A stretch of 6,186 nucleotides of DNA, taken from contig CAYSGF010000037.1 in the NCBI GenBank assembly GCA_964430275.1, forward strand, positions 1 through 6,186, written 5' to 3'. Position numbers and translations under genes: made by a program. The notes under the pieces are model-generated. The model ran no database searches. It was not told the origin of the DNA and saw nothing but the letters and a program-made list of their open reading frames with translations. Shown in pieces: positions 1 through 6,167 of the stretch; the first letter of the stretch is position 1; each line of letters opens with the position of its first letter. Source of the stretch: DASTYK01 sp964430275 (lineage in GTDB: Bacteria > Gemmatimonadota > Gemmatimonadetes > Longimicrobiales > RSA9).

Positions 1-462
1 GACGACACGCTTGCGGCGACTGCGGGTGAGTGGCTCCTGCCGTTTCTCGCCGGTACGGGCGGCGACCTCCAGCGGGTCGACCTCGTGGAGGCGCTGCTCG
101 CGCGCGTCGCAGGGGAGCGCCGTTCCGCGCTCGACACGCTCGCACCGACGCATATCGAGGTGCCGAGCGGCTCGCGCATCCGCATCGACTACAGCGATCC
201 CGCCGCACCGGTGCTCGCGGCAAGGCTGCAGGAGCTGTTCGGCTGGACCGATACGCCGCGCATCATGGATGGTCGCGTGCCGCTCACGATCCACGTGCTC
301 TCTCCCGCCCGTCGCCCCGTCCAGGTCACCCGCGACCTCGCCAGCTTCTGGCGAACGGGCTACTTCGACGTTCGGCGCGACCTGCGCGGGCGCTACCCGA
401 AGCACTACTGGCCCGATGATCCGCTGACCGCGACAGCGACACGGCGCGTGCGGCCGCGCTAG
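1..462 (+). CDS. hrpB: ATP-dependent RNA helicase HrpB, C-terminal end (5' truncated by window)
   Basis: This is the last 153 codons of a gene that begins before the window; the frame is open from base 1 and ends with TAG at 460-462. The C-terminus carries the HrpB-specific C-terminal domain: a QELFGWTDTPRI segment, then LSPARRPVQVTRDLASFW, then RGRYPKHYWPDDP close to the end. That run is the hallmark of HrpB, a DEAH/DExH-box helicase of about 820-850 residues, so roughly the last fifth is visible. The helicase core motifs lie upstream and cannot be checked. HrpB proteins are cytoplasmic ATPases related to HrpA; their physiological substrate is poorly defined in most bacteria. The tail after HYWPDDP is short and Arg-rich. 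The gene looks unrelated to the exported proteins downstream, from which a 223-base gap with hairpins separates it. Identification is by recalled family motifs. Confidence 0.9.
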   Translation, partial: DDTLAATAGEWLLPFLAGTGGDLQRVDLVEALLARVAGERRSALDTLAPTHIEVPSGSRIRIDYSDPAAPVLAARLQELFGWTDTPRIMDGRVPLTIHVLSPARRPVQVTRDLASFWRTGYFDVRRDLRGRYPKHYWPDDPLTATATRRVRPR

Positions 463-468
463 GTGAGT

Positions 469-530
469 GCCGGAACCCGGCGGGCCTGCATCGGTTAGGA
501 GGAGCCGTCCAGGATTCTGGCACGGGCTCC
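469..530 (+). terminator. Two hairpins just after hrpB, possible transcript end
   Basis: Seven bases after the hrpB stop is a short perfect hairpin: GCCGG (469-473), loop AAC, CCGGC (477-481). A longer one follows at 501-530: GGAGCC pairs with GGCTCC and CCAG with CTGG around a GATT loop, with two extra T-A/G-C pairs if single C and G bulges are allowed. Neither is followed by a T-run, so these are not classical intrinsic terminators; they could protect a 3' end or assist factor-dependent termination. The position at the end of one gene and before an unrelated one supports the reading. Confidence 0.3.
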
Positions 531-623
531 GGTCCCGGCAGGAGGTGAGCGACTGCTCCCCGGGCCCGCGCCATTCGGCCCAGCGGTGGCATTTCTGCCC
601 GTGCGGCGCGTGGCGGCTTCCTG

Positions 624-629
624 TACAAT
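624..629 (+). promoter_or_regulatory. Possible -10 element (TACAAT) before the FG-GAP/choice-of-anchor B gene
   Basis: TACAAT matches the TATAAT consensus at five of six positions and stands out as AT-rich in a very GC-rich gap. It lies 57 bases before the chosen ATG at 686, giving a leader of about 50 bases. I cannot find a convincing -35 hexamer at 16-18 bases upstream (that stretch is GC-rich), so the call rests on the -10 and on position alone. Confidence 0.3.
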
Positions 630-675
630 TCCGTGTTTCCGCCCCTGGATCGGGGCGGCCCATGCCACAATTCCG
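625..675 (+). repeat. Direct repeat ACAATTCCG x2, 42 bp apart, flanking an inverted repeat
   Basis: ACAATTCCG occurs at 625-633 and again at 667-675. The start-to-start distance is 42 bases, close to four helical turns. The first copy overlaps the candidate -10 element and the second abuts the Shine-Dalgarno GGAGGA. Between them lies the perfect inverted repeat at 639-658. The arrangement resembles an operator or leader element, but could be chance. Confidence 0.4.
639..658 (+). promoter_or_regulatory. Perfect 7-bp inverted repeat / 5' leader hairpin
   Basis: CCGCCCC at 639-645 and GGGGCGG at 652-658 are perfect reverse complements around a TGGATC loop. If transcription starts near 636, this hairpin would be almost at the 5' end of the mRNA and 16 bases before the Shine-Dalgarno. 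Such a stem could stabilise the message, or in DNA form act as an operator. No T-run follows, so it is not a terminator on this strand. Confidence 0.45.
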
Positions 676-680
676 GAGGA
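675..680 (+). promoter_or_regulatory. Shine-Dalgarno GGAGGA deciding start 686
   Basis: GGAGGA sits 5 bases before ATG 686 and is a strong match to the 16S anti-Shine-Dalgarno. It falls inside the coding stretch of the alternative start at 662, which has no comparable site, so it favours 686. Confidence 0.7.
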
Positions 681-685
681 ACCTG

Positions 686-3085
686 ATGAGAGCTGTACGT
701 ACGCCTCTTTTCGCGCTTGCACTGCTCGTCGCGGGCGCAGCAACGGCAGGCGCGCAGACCCGCGCGGGCGGACAGGTCGAGCCGGCCCAGGCGGCATTCG
801 GCGAGAGCGTGCTCGTCGCTGACGGCGCGGTCCTGGTGGGCGAGCCGCGGAACTCGATCCGCACCGGGCTCGTCTACGTCTACGCGAAGGATGGCGCCGC
901 ATGGGTCGAGCGCGCGCAATTGAAGGCGAACGACGGCGCACCGTCGGACGGCTTCGGCTCGGCCATGGCCGTGGACGGCCAGACCATGCTGGTCGGTGCG
1001 GCGAGCAGCGGCGATGTCGGTGCGGCCTATGTGTTCCGCCGTGAGGGCAGCACGTGGACGCAGGCCGCGAAGCTGGCCGGCGCCGAGTCCGCCGAGGGTG
1101 ATCGCTTCGGGGGGGCGGTCGCACTCGCAGGCGACTTTGCCGTAATTGGCGCACCGGGCGCCGGCGAACGGCTGGGCGCCGCGTACATCTTCCGGCGCGG
1201 CGCGGACGGGCAGTGGGCGCAGGTGCGCCGCCTGGCGCCGGTCGGCGTCGATGGCCGCGTCAGCTACGGCACCGACGTCGCCCTCGTCGGCAACGTCCTG
1301 TTCGTCGGCGCACCCGGCCTGCAGGAAGGCGCAGGCGCCGTGTACGTGTATCGGCGGGCTGCGGACGGCACGTTCTCGCCGGCCGGCCGGCTGAGCGCGA
1401 CGGGCACGGCGGCCGGCAGTCAGTTCGGCGCGGTGCTGGTGGTGGCCGGCGATCAGCTGCTGGTCGGAGCGCCCATGAGCAATGGCCAGATCGGCGTGGT
1501 GCACCGCTATGCGGCGGATGAGCGCACGGGCGAGTGGCGCGAACAGGCGCGCTACTTCCCGTATGACGGCGGCCGCTCGGATGGCTTCGGCAGCGGGATC
1601 GCGGTCGCAGGCGACGAGCTGTGGGTCGGCGCGCCGCGCGCCGCCGGATCCACCGGCGCGATCTATACGTTCGCTGCCGGCGACGAGGCGTGGACGTTCG
1701 ACGCTGTGAGCAAGATCACGCGTGCCGGGAACGAGGTACGCTCGAATTTCGGTGCAGCGATTGCCGCCGAAGGGGACGTCGCCGCGGTCGCGCTCTCGCG
1801 CGCAGACTACGGCGCGGGCTCCGTCGTCATCTACGAGCGCGTGAACGGGGACTGGACGGAGACCACGATCCTGGAGAGCCCGGACGAGCGCATTGCGTCG
1901 GTCACGGGCAGCGAGACGCGCTGCGAGAACGGCGAGGCGGCGGTGTTCGACTGCAGCCAGGTCGACCTGCTCGCCTTCATGAACGTCGCCGACCTCGGTG
2001 GTGGCCGGGGCGTCAATGTGAACGATGTGTGGGGCTGGACGGACGCCCGGACCGGCCGGGAGTACGCCCTCGTCGGCCGCGTCGATGGCACGAGCTTCGT
2101 CGACATCACCGATCCATCGAATCCGGTACTGGTCGGCGACCTGCCGCGCACGGAGGGCTCGCCCGGCGCGGTGTGGCGCGACATCAAGGTCTACAAGGAC
2201 CATGCGTACATCGTCGCGGATGCCTCGGGCGAGCACGGCGTGCAGGTCTTCGACCTGGCCCGACTGCGCGGCCGGACGTCGCCGGAGACGTTCACGCCCG
2301 ACACGACGTACCACGGCATCAGCAGCGCCCACAACATCGTGATCAACGAGGAAACCGGCTTCGCGTACTCCGTGGGCAGCAGCTCGGGCGGCGAGTCGTG
2401 CGGCGGCGGTCTGCACATGATCGACATCCGCGAGCCGAAGAACCCGACGTTCGCCGGCTGCTTCGCGGATCCGCAGACCGGCCGCGCGAGCACCGGCTAC
2501 AGCCACGATGCGGTGTGCATCGTCTACGACGGTCCGGACGCGGAGTACCAGGGGCGCGAGATCTGCTTCGGCGCGAACGAGACGGCACTGTCGATCGCCG
2601 ACGTCACGGACAAGGATGCGCCCAAGGCGCTGTCGCGCGCGAGCTACCCGAACGTCGGGTACTCGCACCAGGCATGGCCCTCGGAGGACCACCGCTATCT
2701 GTACATGAACGACGAGCTCGACGAGATCCAGGGGAACGCCCCGAAGACGCGCACGATCATCTGGGACATCACCGATCTCGAGGATCCGCAGCTCGTCGCC
2801 GAGTTCGAAGGCACGACTGCTGCCTCGGACCACAACCTCTACATCCGCGACAACCTGATGTACCAGTCGCACTATCAGGCAGGACTGCGAATCGTCGACA
2901 TCAGTGACCCGACGAACCCGCGCGAGATCGCATACTTCGACACGGTCCCCTACGGCGAGAACACGGCAGGTTTCGGCGGATCGTGGAGCAACTACCCGTA
3001 CTTCGAGAGCGGTACCATCATCGTGACGAGCGGCAGTGAGGGCCTCTTCATTCTGAAGAAGCGCGACACGCAGCCGATCTCGTGA
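686..3085 (+). CDS. Secreted seven-repeat FG-GAP_2 plus choice-of-anchor B family protein
   Basis: The product is 799 residues. I chose ATG 686 because GGAGGA (675-680) lies 5 bases upstream and the protein then begins with a typical Sec signal peptide: MRAVR, a hydrophobic stretch, and AGA-Q cleavage after residue 23. The frame stays open back to GTG 467 and there is an ATG at 662, but these extensions would put unlikely sequence before the signal peptide. Residues 38-404 form seven repeats starting FG or YG at 38, 90, 141, 194, 247, 301 and 355, each with a GDxxxVGAP-like strand and a GAxYVF-like strand. This is the FG-GAP_2 pattern, and seven copies fit one closed propeller. From C413 and C423 onward (CENGEAAVFDCSQVDLLAFM) the sequence matches the choice-of-anchor B family, with LVIVD-type strands such as FVDITDPSNPVLVGDL and LRIVDISDPTNPREI. 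Conserved His motifs are SAHN (H549), YSHD (H607), YSHQ (H661), SDHN (H716) and QSHY (H729). Family members often end in a sorting anchor; this one ends KKRDTQPIS with none. Function is unknown; it probably acts outside the cytoplasm as a binding protein. Confidence 0.88.
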   Translation: MRAVRTPLFALALLVAGAATAGAQTRAGGQVEPAQAAFGESVLVADGAVLVGEPRNSIRTGLVYVYAKDGAAWVERAQLKANDGAPSDGFGSAMAVDGQTMLVGAASSGDVGAAYVFRREGSTWTQAAKLAGAESAEGDRFGGAVALAGDFAVIGAPGAGERLGAAYIFRRGADGQWAQVRRLAPVGVDGRVSYGTDVALVGNVLFVGAPGLQEGAGAVYVYRRAADGTFSPAGRLSATGTAAGSQFGAVLVVAGDQLLVGAPMSNGQIGVVHRYAADERTGEWREQARYFPYDGGRSDGFGSGIAVAGDELWVGAPRAAGSTGAIYTFAAGDEAWTFDAVSKITRAGNEVRSNFGAAIAAEGDVAAVALSRADYGAGSVVIYERVNGDWTETTILESPDERIASVTGSETRCENGEAAVFDCSQVDLLAFMNVADLGGGRGVNVNDVWGWTDARTGREYALVGRVDGTSFVDITDPSNPVLVGDLPRTEGSPGAVWRDIKVYKDHAYIVADASGEHGVQVFDLARLRGRTSPETFTPDTTYHGISSAHNIVINEETGFAYSVGSSSGGESCGGGLHMIDIREPKNPTFAGCFADPQTGRASTGYSHDAVCIVYDGPDAEYQGREICFGANETALSIADVTDKDAPKALSRASYPNVGYSHQAWPSEDHRYLYMNDELDEIQGNAPKTRTIIWDITDLEDPQLVAEFEGTTAASDHNLYIRDNLMYQSHYQAGLRIVDISDPTNPREIAYFDTVPYGENTAGFGGSWSNYPYFESGTIIVTSGSEGLFILKKRDTQPIS

Positions 3086-3090
3086 TTCGA

Positions 3091-3130
3091 GAGGCGGGCC
3101 GGGGCCGGGGCCCGGGCCCGCTTCGTTTAT
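3091..3130 (+). terminator. GC-rich hairpin with short T-rich tail between propeller genes (possible attenuator)
   Basis: Bases 3091-3100 pair with 3115-3124 (core GCGGGCC with GGCCCGC, extended by a G-T, an A-T and a G-C pair). Three more inner G-C pairs are possible if one G is bulged. The stem is followed by GTTTAT at 3125-3130. It begins 5 bases after the stop at 3085 and ends 14 bases before the next ATG. The T tract is short, so partial termination, pausing or protection of the upstream message is more likely than a full stop. The next gene has no visible promoter of its own. Confidence 0.4.
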
Positions 3131-3144
3131 CGGGAGCATCCGTT

Positions 3145-4299
3145 ATGAAGAGAATGTCAGGAGTCCTCCATCGTCTACGGCGCATGCCACTCGTCGGCCT
3201 CGCGTTGGTCGCTGCCGCCGCGTGCAGTACCACGGCGAATACCGGCACCGCGAGCGGAACGGTGAACCCCGCACTCGCCGGCGCAGGACCGATCCTCTAC
3301 GTGCTCAACCAGGATGACGCGACGGTGACGCTGATCGATTCGCGCACGAACGAGATCGCGCAGACGGTCGACCTGAAGGAGCTCGGCTATGGACCGAACG
3401 CCAAGCCGCACCATGTCGTCGTCGAGCCGGACGGCTCGTACTGGTACGTGTCGCTGATCGGCGAGAACCGGATCATCAAGCTGAACCGCGCGAACGAGAT
3501 GGTCGGCGAAGCGGTGTTCGAGGTACCCGGCATGATGGCACTCCATCCCACGCGCGACGTGTTGTTCGCGGGCCGCTCCATGACTGCCGTGAATCCGCCG
3601 CAGCGGATCGGCATCATCGAGCGCTCGACCATGGAGACCGAGGAGCTGCCCGTTTTCTTTTCGCGACCGCATGCCATTGCCCTGAATCCCGTCGCCGACG
3701 TCCTGTACACGGCGTCACTCACCGTGAACCAGATCGCGGCCGTGGACTGGGACCAGGAGCACGTGAAGCTGGTTGCCGTCGATGGCGAGCCGGCGGCGCT
3801 CATGCAGTACGCACTCTCGCCCGACGGCCGCACCCTCGTGATCAGCGGTGAGGTGTCCGGCGAGCTGTTCGTTTTCGACGTCAGTGACCCGATGGCACCG
3901 GTGCTCACGGATCGCATCGACGTGGGTGTGCAGCCGTTCGATCCGATCTTCACGAACGACGGCCGGTGGGTGTACCTCGGCAACAAGCTGGCAGACCGGG
4001 TCACGATCGTGGACATGCGCACGCGCACGGTCGCAAAGACGCTCGAGCACGACGGCATCCGCCAGCCGCATGGCGTCGCGGCATCACCGGACGGCCGCTG
4101 GATCTATGTCTCGAACAACAACCTCGGCGCTCAGGCGCACCGCATGATGGCCGGCGAGCACGCGGCCCACCTCGCAGGTCAGGCCGGCGGCGAGCCCGGC
4201 CAGGGCACCGTCGTCGTGATCGACACGGGGACGCAGGAGGTCGCGGAGGTGATCACCGTCGGCCGTAATGCGAGCGGCATCGCGATCGCGCGACGGTGA
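3145..4299 (+). CDS. YncE/YVTN-type beta-propeller lipoprotein
   Basis: The product is 384 residues. ATG 3145 is preceded by GGGAG (3132-3136) with 8 bases of spacing. It starts a lipoprotein signal: Arg-rich n-region (KR, HRLRR), hydrophobic core, and lipobox AAAC with Cys27. Ala at -3 is less usual than Leu, so lipidation is likely but not certain. The mature part is a chain of short beta-strand repeats of the YncE/YVTN kind: ILYVLNQDDATVTLIDSRTN (50-69), PHHVVVEPDGSYWYVSLIGE (88-107), RPHAIALNPVADVLYTAS (174-191), ALSPDGRTLVISGEVSGE (223-240), FTNDGRWVYLGNKLADRVTI (269-288), QPHGVAASPDGRWIYVSNNN (307-326) and GTVVVIDTGTQEVAEVI (354-370). This fits one propeller of about seven blades. A DVSDPMAPV segment (245-253) resembles the LVIVD strands of the upstream protein. 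Residues 331-345 form a His/Met-containing insert between two strands. No enzyme signature is present. A GTG at 3082 in the same frame, overlapping the upstream stop, is a weaker start. The 3' end overlaps the next gene. Ligand unknown. Confidence 0.85.
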   Translation: MKRMSGVLHRLRRMPLVGLALVAAAACSTTANTGTASGTVNPALAGAGPILYVLNQDDATVTLIDSRTNEIAQTVDLKELGYGPNAKPHHVVVEPDGSYWYVSLIGENRIIKLNRANEMVGEAVFEVPGMMALHPTRDVLFAGRSMTAVNPPQRIGIIERSTMETEELPVFFSRPHAIALNPVADVLYTASLTVNQIAAVDWDQEHVKLVAVDGEPAALMQYALSPDGRTLVISGEVSGELFVFDVSDPMAPVLTDRIDVGVQPFDPIFTNDGRWVYLGNKLADRVTIVDMRTRTVAKTLEHDGIRQPHGVAASPDGRWIYVSNNNLGAQAHRMMAGEHAAHLAGQAGGEPGQGTVVVIDTGTQEVAEVITVGRNASGIAIARR

Positions 4300-6152
4300 G
4301 CGGCTCCCTGCGGTTGTGCGCCGCCGCTGCGCTTGCGCTCGCGGCGTGTGCAGCGGGCACGGGCGGCAGCGGCGCGCCTGCACCGTCCGGTTCGCCGACA
4401 GGCGGCACGGCGGGCAACTCCGGTTATCAGCGCGAGGTCGCGCCCTTCCCGGTGCTGGACGAGACCGGCACACCGTATACGCACCCGTTCCTGGGCGGAC
4501 TCGACGTGCCACGCCCACAGCTCGTCGACATCGACGGTGACGGCGACGCCGACCTGTTCGTGCAGGAGCGTACCGGCGACCTCATGTACTTCGAGAACAC
4601 CGGCACGCCGCAGGCCGCACGCTTCGTCTGGCGGACCGACGATTTCCAGGGACTCGACATCGGCGAGTGGAGCAGGATCGTCGATGTGGACGGCGACGGG
4701 CTGCACGACGTGCTCGCCGAGCAGCGCTACAGCTACATCCGGTACTACCGCAATACCGGGAATGCATCGCAGCCGCGCCTGGAGCTGACGGAAGACAGCG
4801 TGAAGAACGTCGACGCTACGCCGATCTTCTCCGACCGTCAGAACATCCCGCAGGCGGTCGACTTCGACTGCGACGGCATGCTGGACCTCTTCCTCGGCCG
4901 CGTGGACGGCACGATCACGCGCTACGAGCAGGCTGCCAGCGACTCGGTCGATCCGCGCTTCTATTTCGTCACGGATCGCTTCGAGAACATCGAGATCATC
5001 GGCCAGCTCGTCGGCTCCGCGCGCCATGGCGCGAACAGCATGTTCTTCGCGGATCCCGATGATGACGGCGACCGGGACCTGTACTGGGGCGACTTCTTCG
5101 AACCGGGTGTGCTGTTCATCGAGAACACGGGCAGCTGCCAGAACCCCGTACTGCGCGGTGCGCCGCGACCGCTCATGGCCGATGGCGATACGATCGCGAC
5201 GAGCGGCTACAACGCCCCCTACCTCGTCGACATCGACAGCGATGGCGACCTCGACCTGTTCCTCGGCGTGCTGGGCGGCGCGTTCAACCCGAACCGCACG
5301 TCCGCCGACAACTTCCACTTCTACGAGCAGCGGCCGGACGGCTCGCTGACCCTGCGCACGAAGCGGTTTCTCGACGGCATCGACGTCGGTAGCGAGAGCA
5401 TTCCCGGCCTTGCCGATCTCGACGGCGACGGCGACCTCGACCTGCTCGTCGGCAACAAGCTGGACCCGACGACACTGCGCGGCGCCCGCATGTTCCTGTT
5501 CCGCAACGACGGGACTGCGAGCGCGCCGTCGTTCACCCTCGCCGATACGCTCGACCTGCCCGGCACGTATCACTTCGCACCTGCGCTCGCGGACCTGACC
5601 GGTGACGGCCTCGTCGACATGCTGCTCGGCACGTGGAACGAGGGCGTGCTCCTCCTGCGCAATGACGGCACGAAGAGCGACCCGCGCTTCGTGCAGGACA
5701 CGACGCGCACGATCACACTCACCCGCGGCAGCAACGCGACACCCGCACTCGTCGACATCGACGGCGACGGCGACCTCGACGTATTCATCGGCGAAGCATC
5801 CGGCGAGCTGAATTTCTACCGGAACGTCGGGAATGCGAACGACCCGCGCTTCGAGCTGGTGAGCGAGACGTTCGATGGCATCGACGCCGGCCGCCGCAGC
5901 CACCCGGCCTTCGTGGACATTGACGGCGACGGCGACATGGACCTGATCCTCGGGCGCGAGGAGCCCGGCGCCCTGCTGTATCGGAACGAAGGGACCCGGA
6001 CGGACGCCCGGTTCGTCGCCGACAGCGCGTTCGTGCTGCCACTCCATCCGACCGCATCACCCGTGTTCGTGGATCTGGATGGCGATGGCGTCGCGGAGCT
6101 GATCGCGGGTGGGCTGTCAGGGGGGCTTACCTTCTATCGAAGGAATTGGTGA
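4296..6152 (+). CDS. FG-GAP/VCBS repeat lipoprotein with ten DxDxDG calcium loops
   Basis: The product is 618 residues, starting at GTG 4296. The start overlaps the upstream TGA (4297-4299) as GTGA, which suggests translational coupling; I see no clear Shine-Dalgarno. The N-terminus is a lipoprotein signal with lipobox LAAC and Cys18, followed by a Gly/Ser/Pro/Thr-rich linker to about residue 43. The rest is a repeat array: calcium-binding loops begin at residues 78, 130, 189, 253, 312, 374, 433, 487, 541 and 593, spaced 52-64 residues apart, typically DIDGDGDLDL. Most repeats carry a partner motif of the form FYRNxGTxxxPRF. This is the VCBS/FG-GAP_3 style of propeller repeat found in surface proteins of many bacteria. 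Loop 7 has Thr in place of the second Asp (DLTGDG), loop 10 ends in Glu, and loop 3 contains a Cys (DFDCDG, C191). The array runs to the C-terminus, which ends YRRNW with no extra anchor domain. The likely place is the outer membrane or cell surface; the role is probably calcium-stabilised binding. Function cannot be assigned. Confidence 0.87.
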   Translation: MSGSLRLCAAAALALAACAAGTGGSGAPAPSGSPTGGTAGNSGYQREVAPFPVLDETGTPYTHPFLGGLDVPRPQLVDIDGDGDADLFVQERTGDLMYFENTGTPQAARFVWRTDDFQGLDIGEWSRIVDVDGDGLHDVLAEQRYSYIRYYRNTGNASQPRLELTEDSVKNVDATPIFSDRQNIPQAVDFDCDGMLDLFLGRVDGTITRYEQAASDSVDPRFYFVTDRFENIEIIGQLVGSARHGANSMFFADPDDDGDRDLYWGDFFEPGVLFIENTGSCQNPVLRGAPRPLMADGDTIATSGYNAPYLVDIDSDGDLDLFLGVLGGAFNPNRTSADNFHFYEQRPDGSLTLRTKRFLDGIDVGSESIPGLADLDGDGDLDLLVGNKLDPTTLRGARMFLFRNDGTASAPSFTLADTLDLPGTYHFAPALADLTGDGLVDMLLGTWNEGVLLLRNDGTKSDPRFVQDTTRTITLTRGSNATPALVDIDGDGDLDVFIGEASGELNFYRNVGNANDPRFELVSETFDGIDAGRRSHPAFVDIDGDGDMDLILGREEPGALLYRNEGTRTDARFVADSAFVLPLHPTASPVFVDLDGDGVAELIAGGLSGGLTFYRRNW

Positions 6153-6167
6153 ATTGGGGATGAGAGC

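Noticed and set aside
639..658. Inverted repeat read as an intrinsic terminator of hrpB
   Set aside because: No T-run follows on the + strand, and it lies downstream of the candidate -10 element, so a leader hairpin or operator is a better reading.
467..685. N-terminal extension of the 686 gene back to GTG 467 or ATG 662
   Set aside because: The extension is Cys/Arg/Pro-rich without family resemblance, would bury the signal peptide, and ignores the strong Shine-Dalgarno at 675-680.
1621..2907. Plus-strand open frame of 428 codons inside the choice-of-anchor B gene in another frame
   Set aside because: The product is dominated by Arg with no domain, and it overlaps a well-supported gene entirely. 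It is a high-GC shadow.
326..3139. Minus-strand open frame of 937 codons opposite the FG-GAP_2/choice-of-anchor B gene
   Set aside because: Its translation is Arg/Ala/Val-rich with no recognisable domain, while the + strand frame has a signal peptide, a good Shine-Dalgarno and clear repeats. Long antisense frames are expected in GC-rich codon usage.
4179..6047. Minus-strand open frame of 622 codons with repeated VEVAVAVDVDE-like stretches
   Set aside because: The repeats are the antisense reading of the DIDGDGDLDL codons on the + strand, so they carry no independent evidence of a gene.
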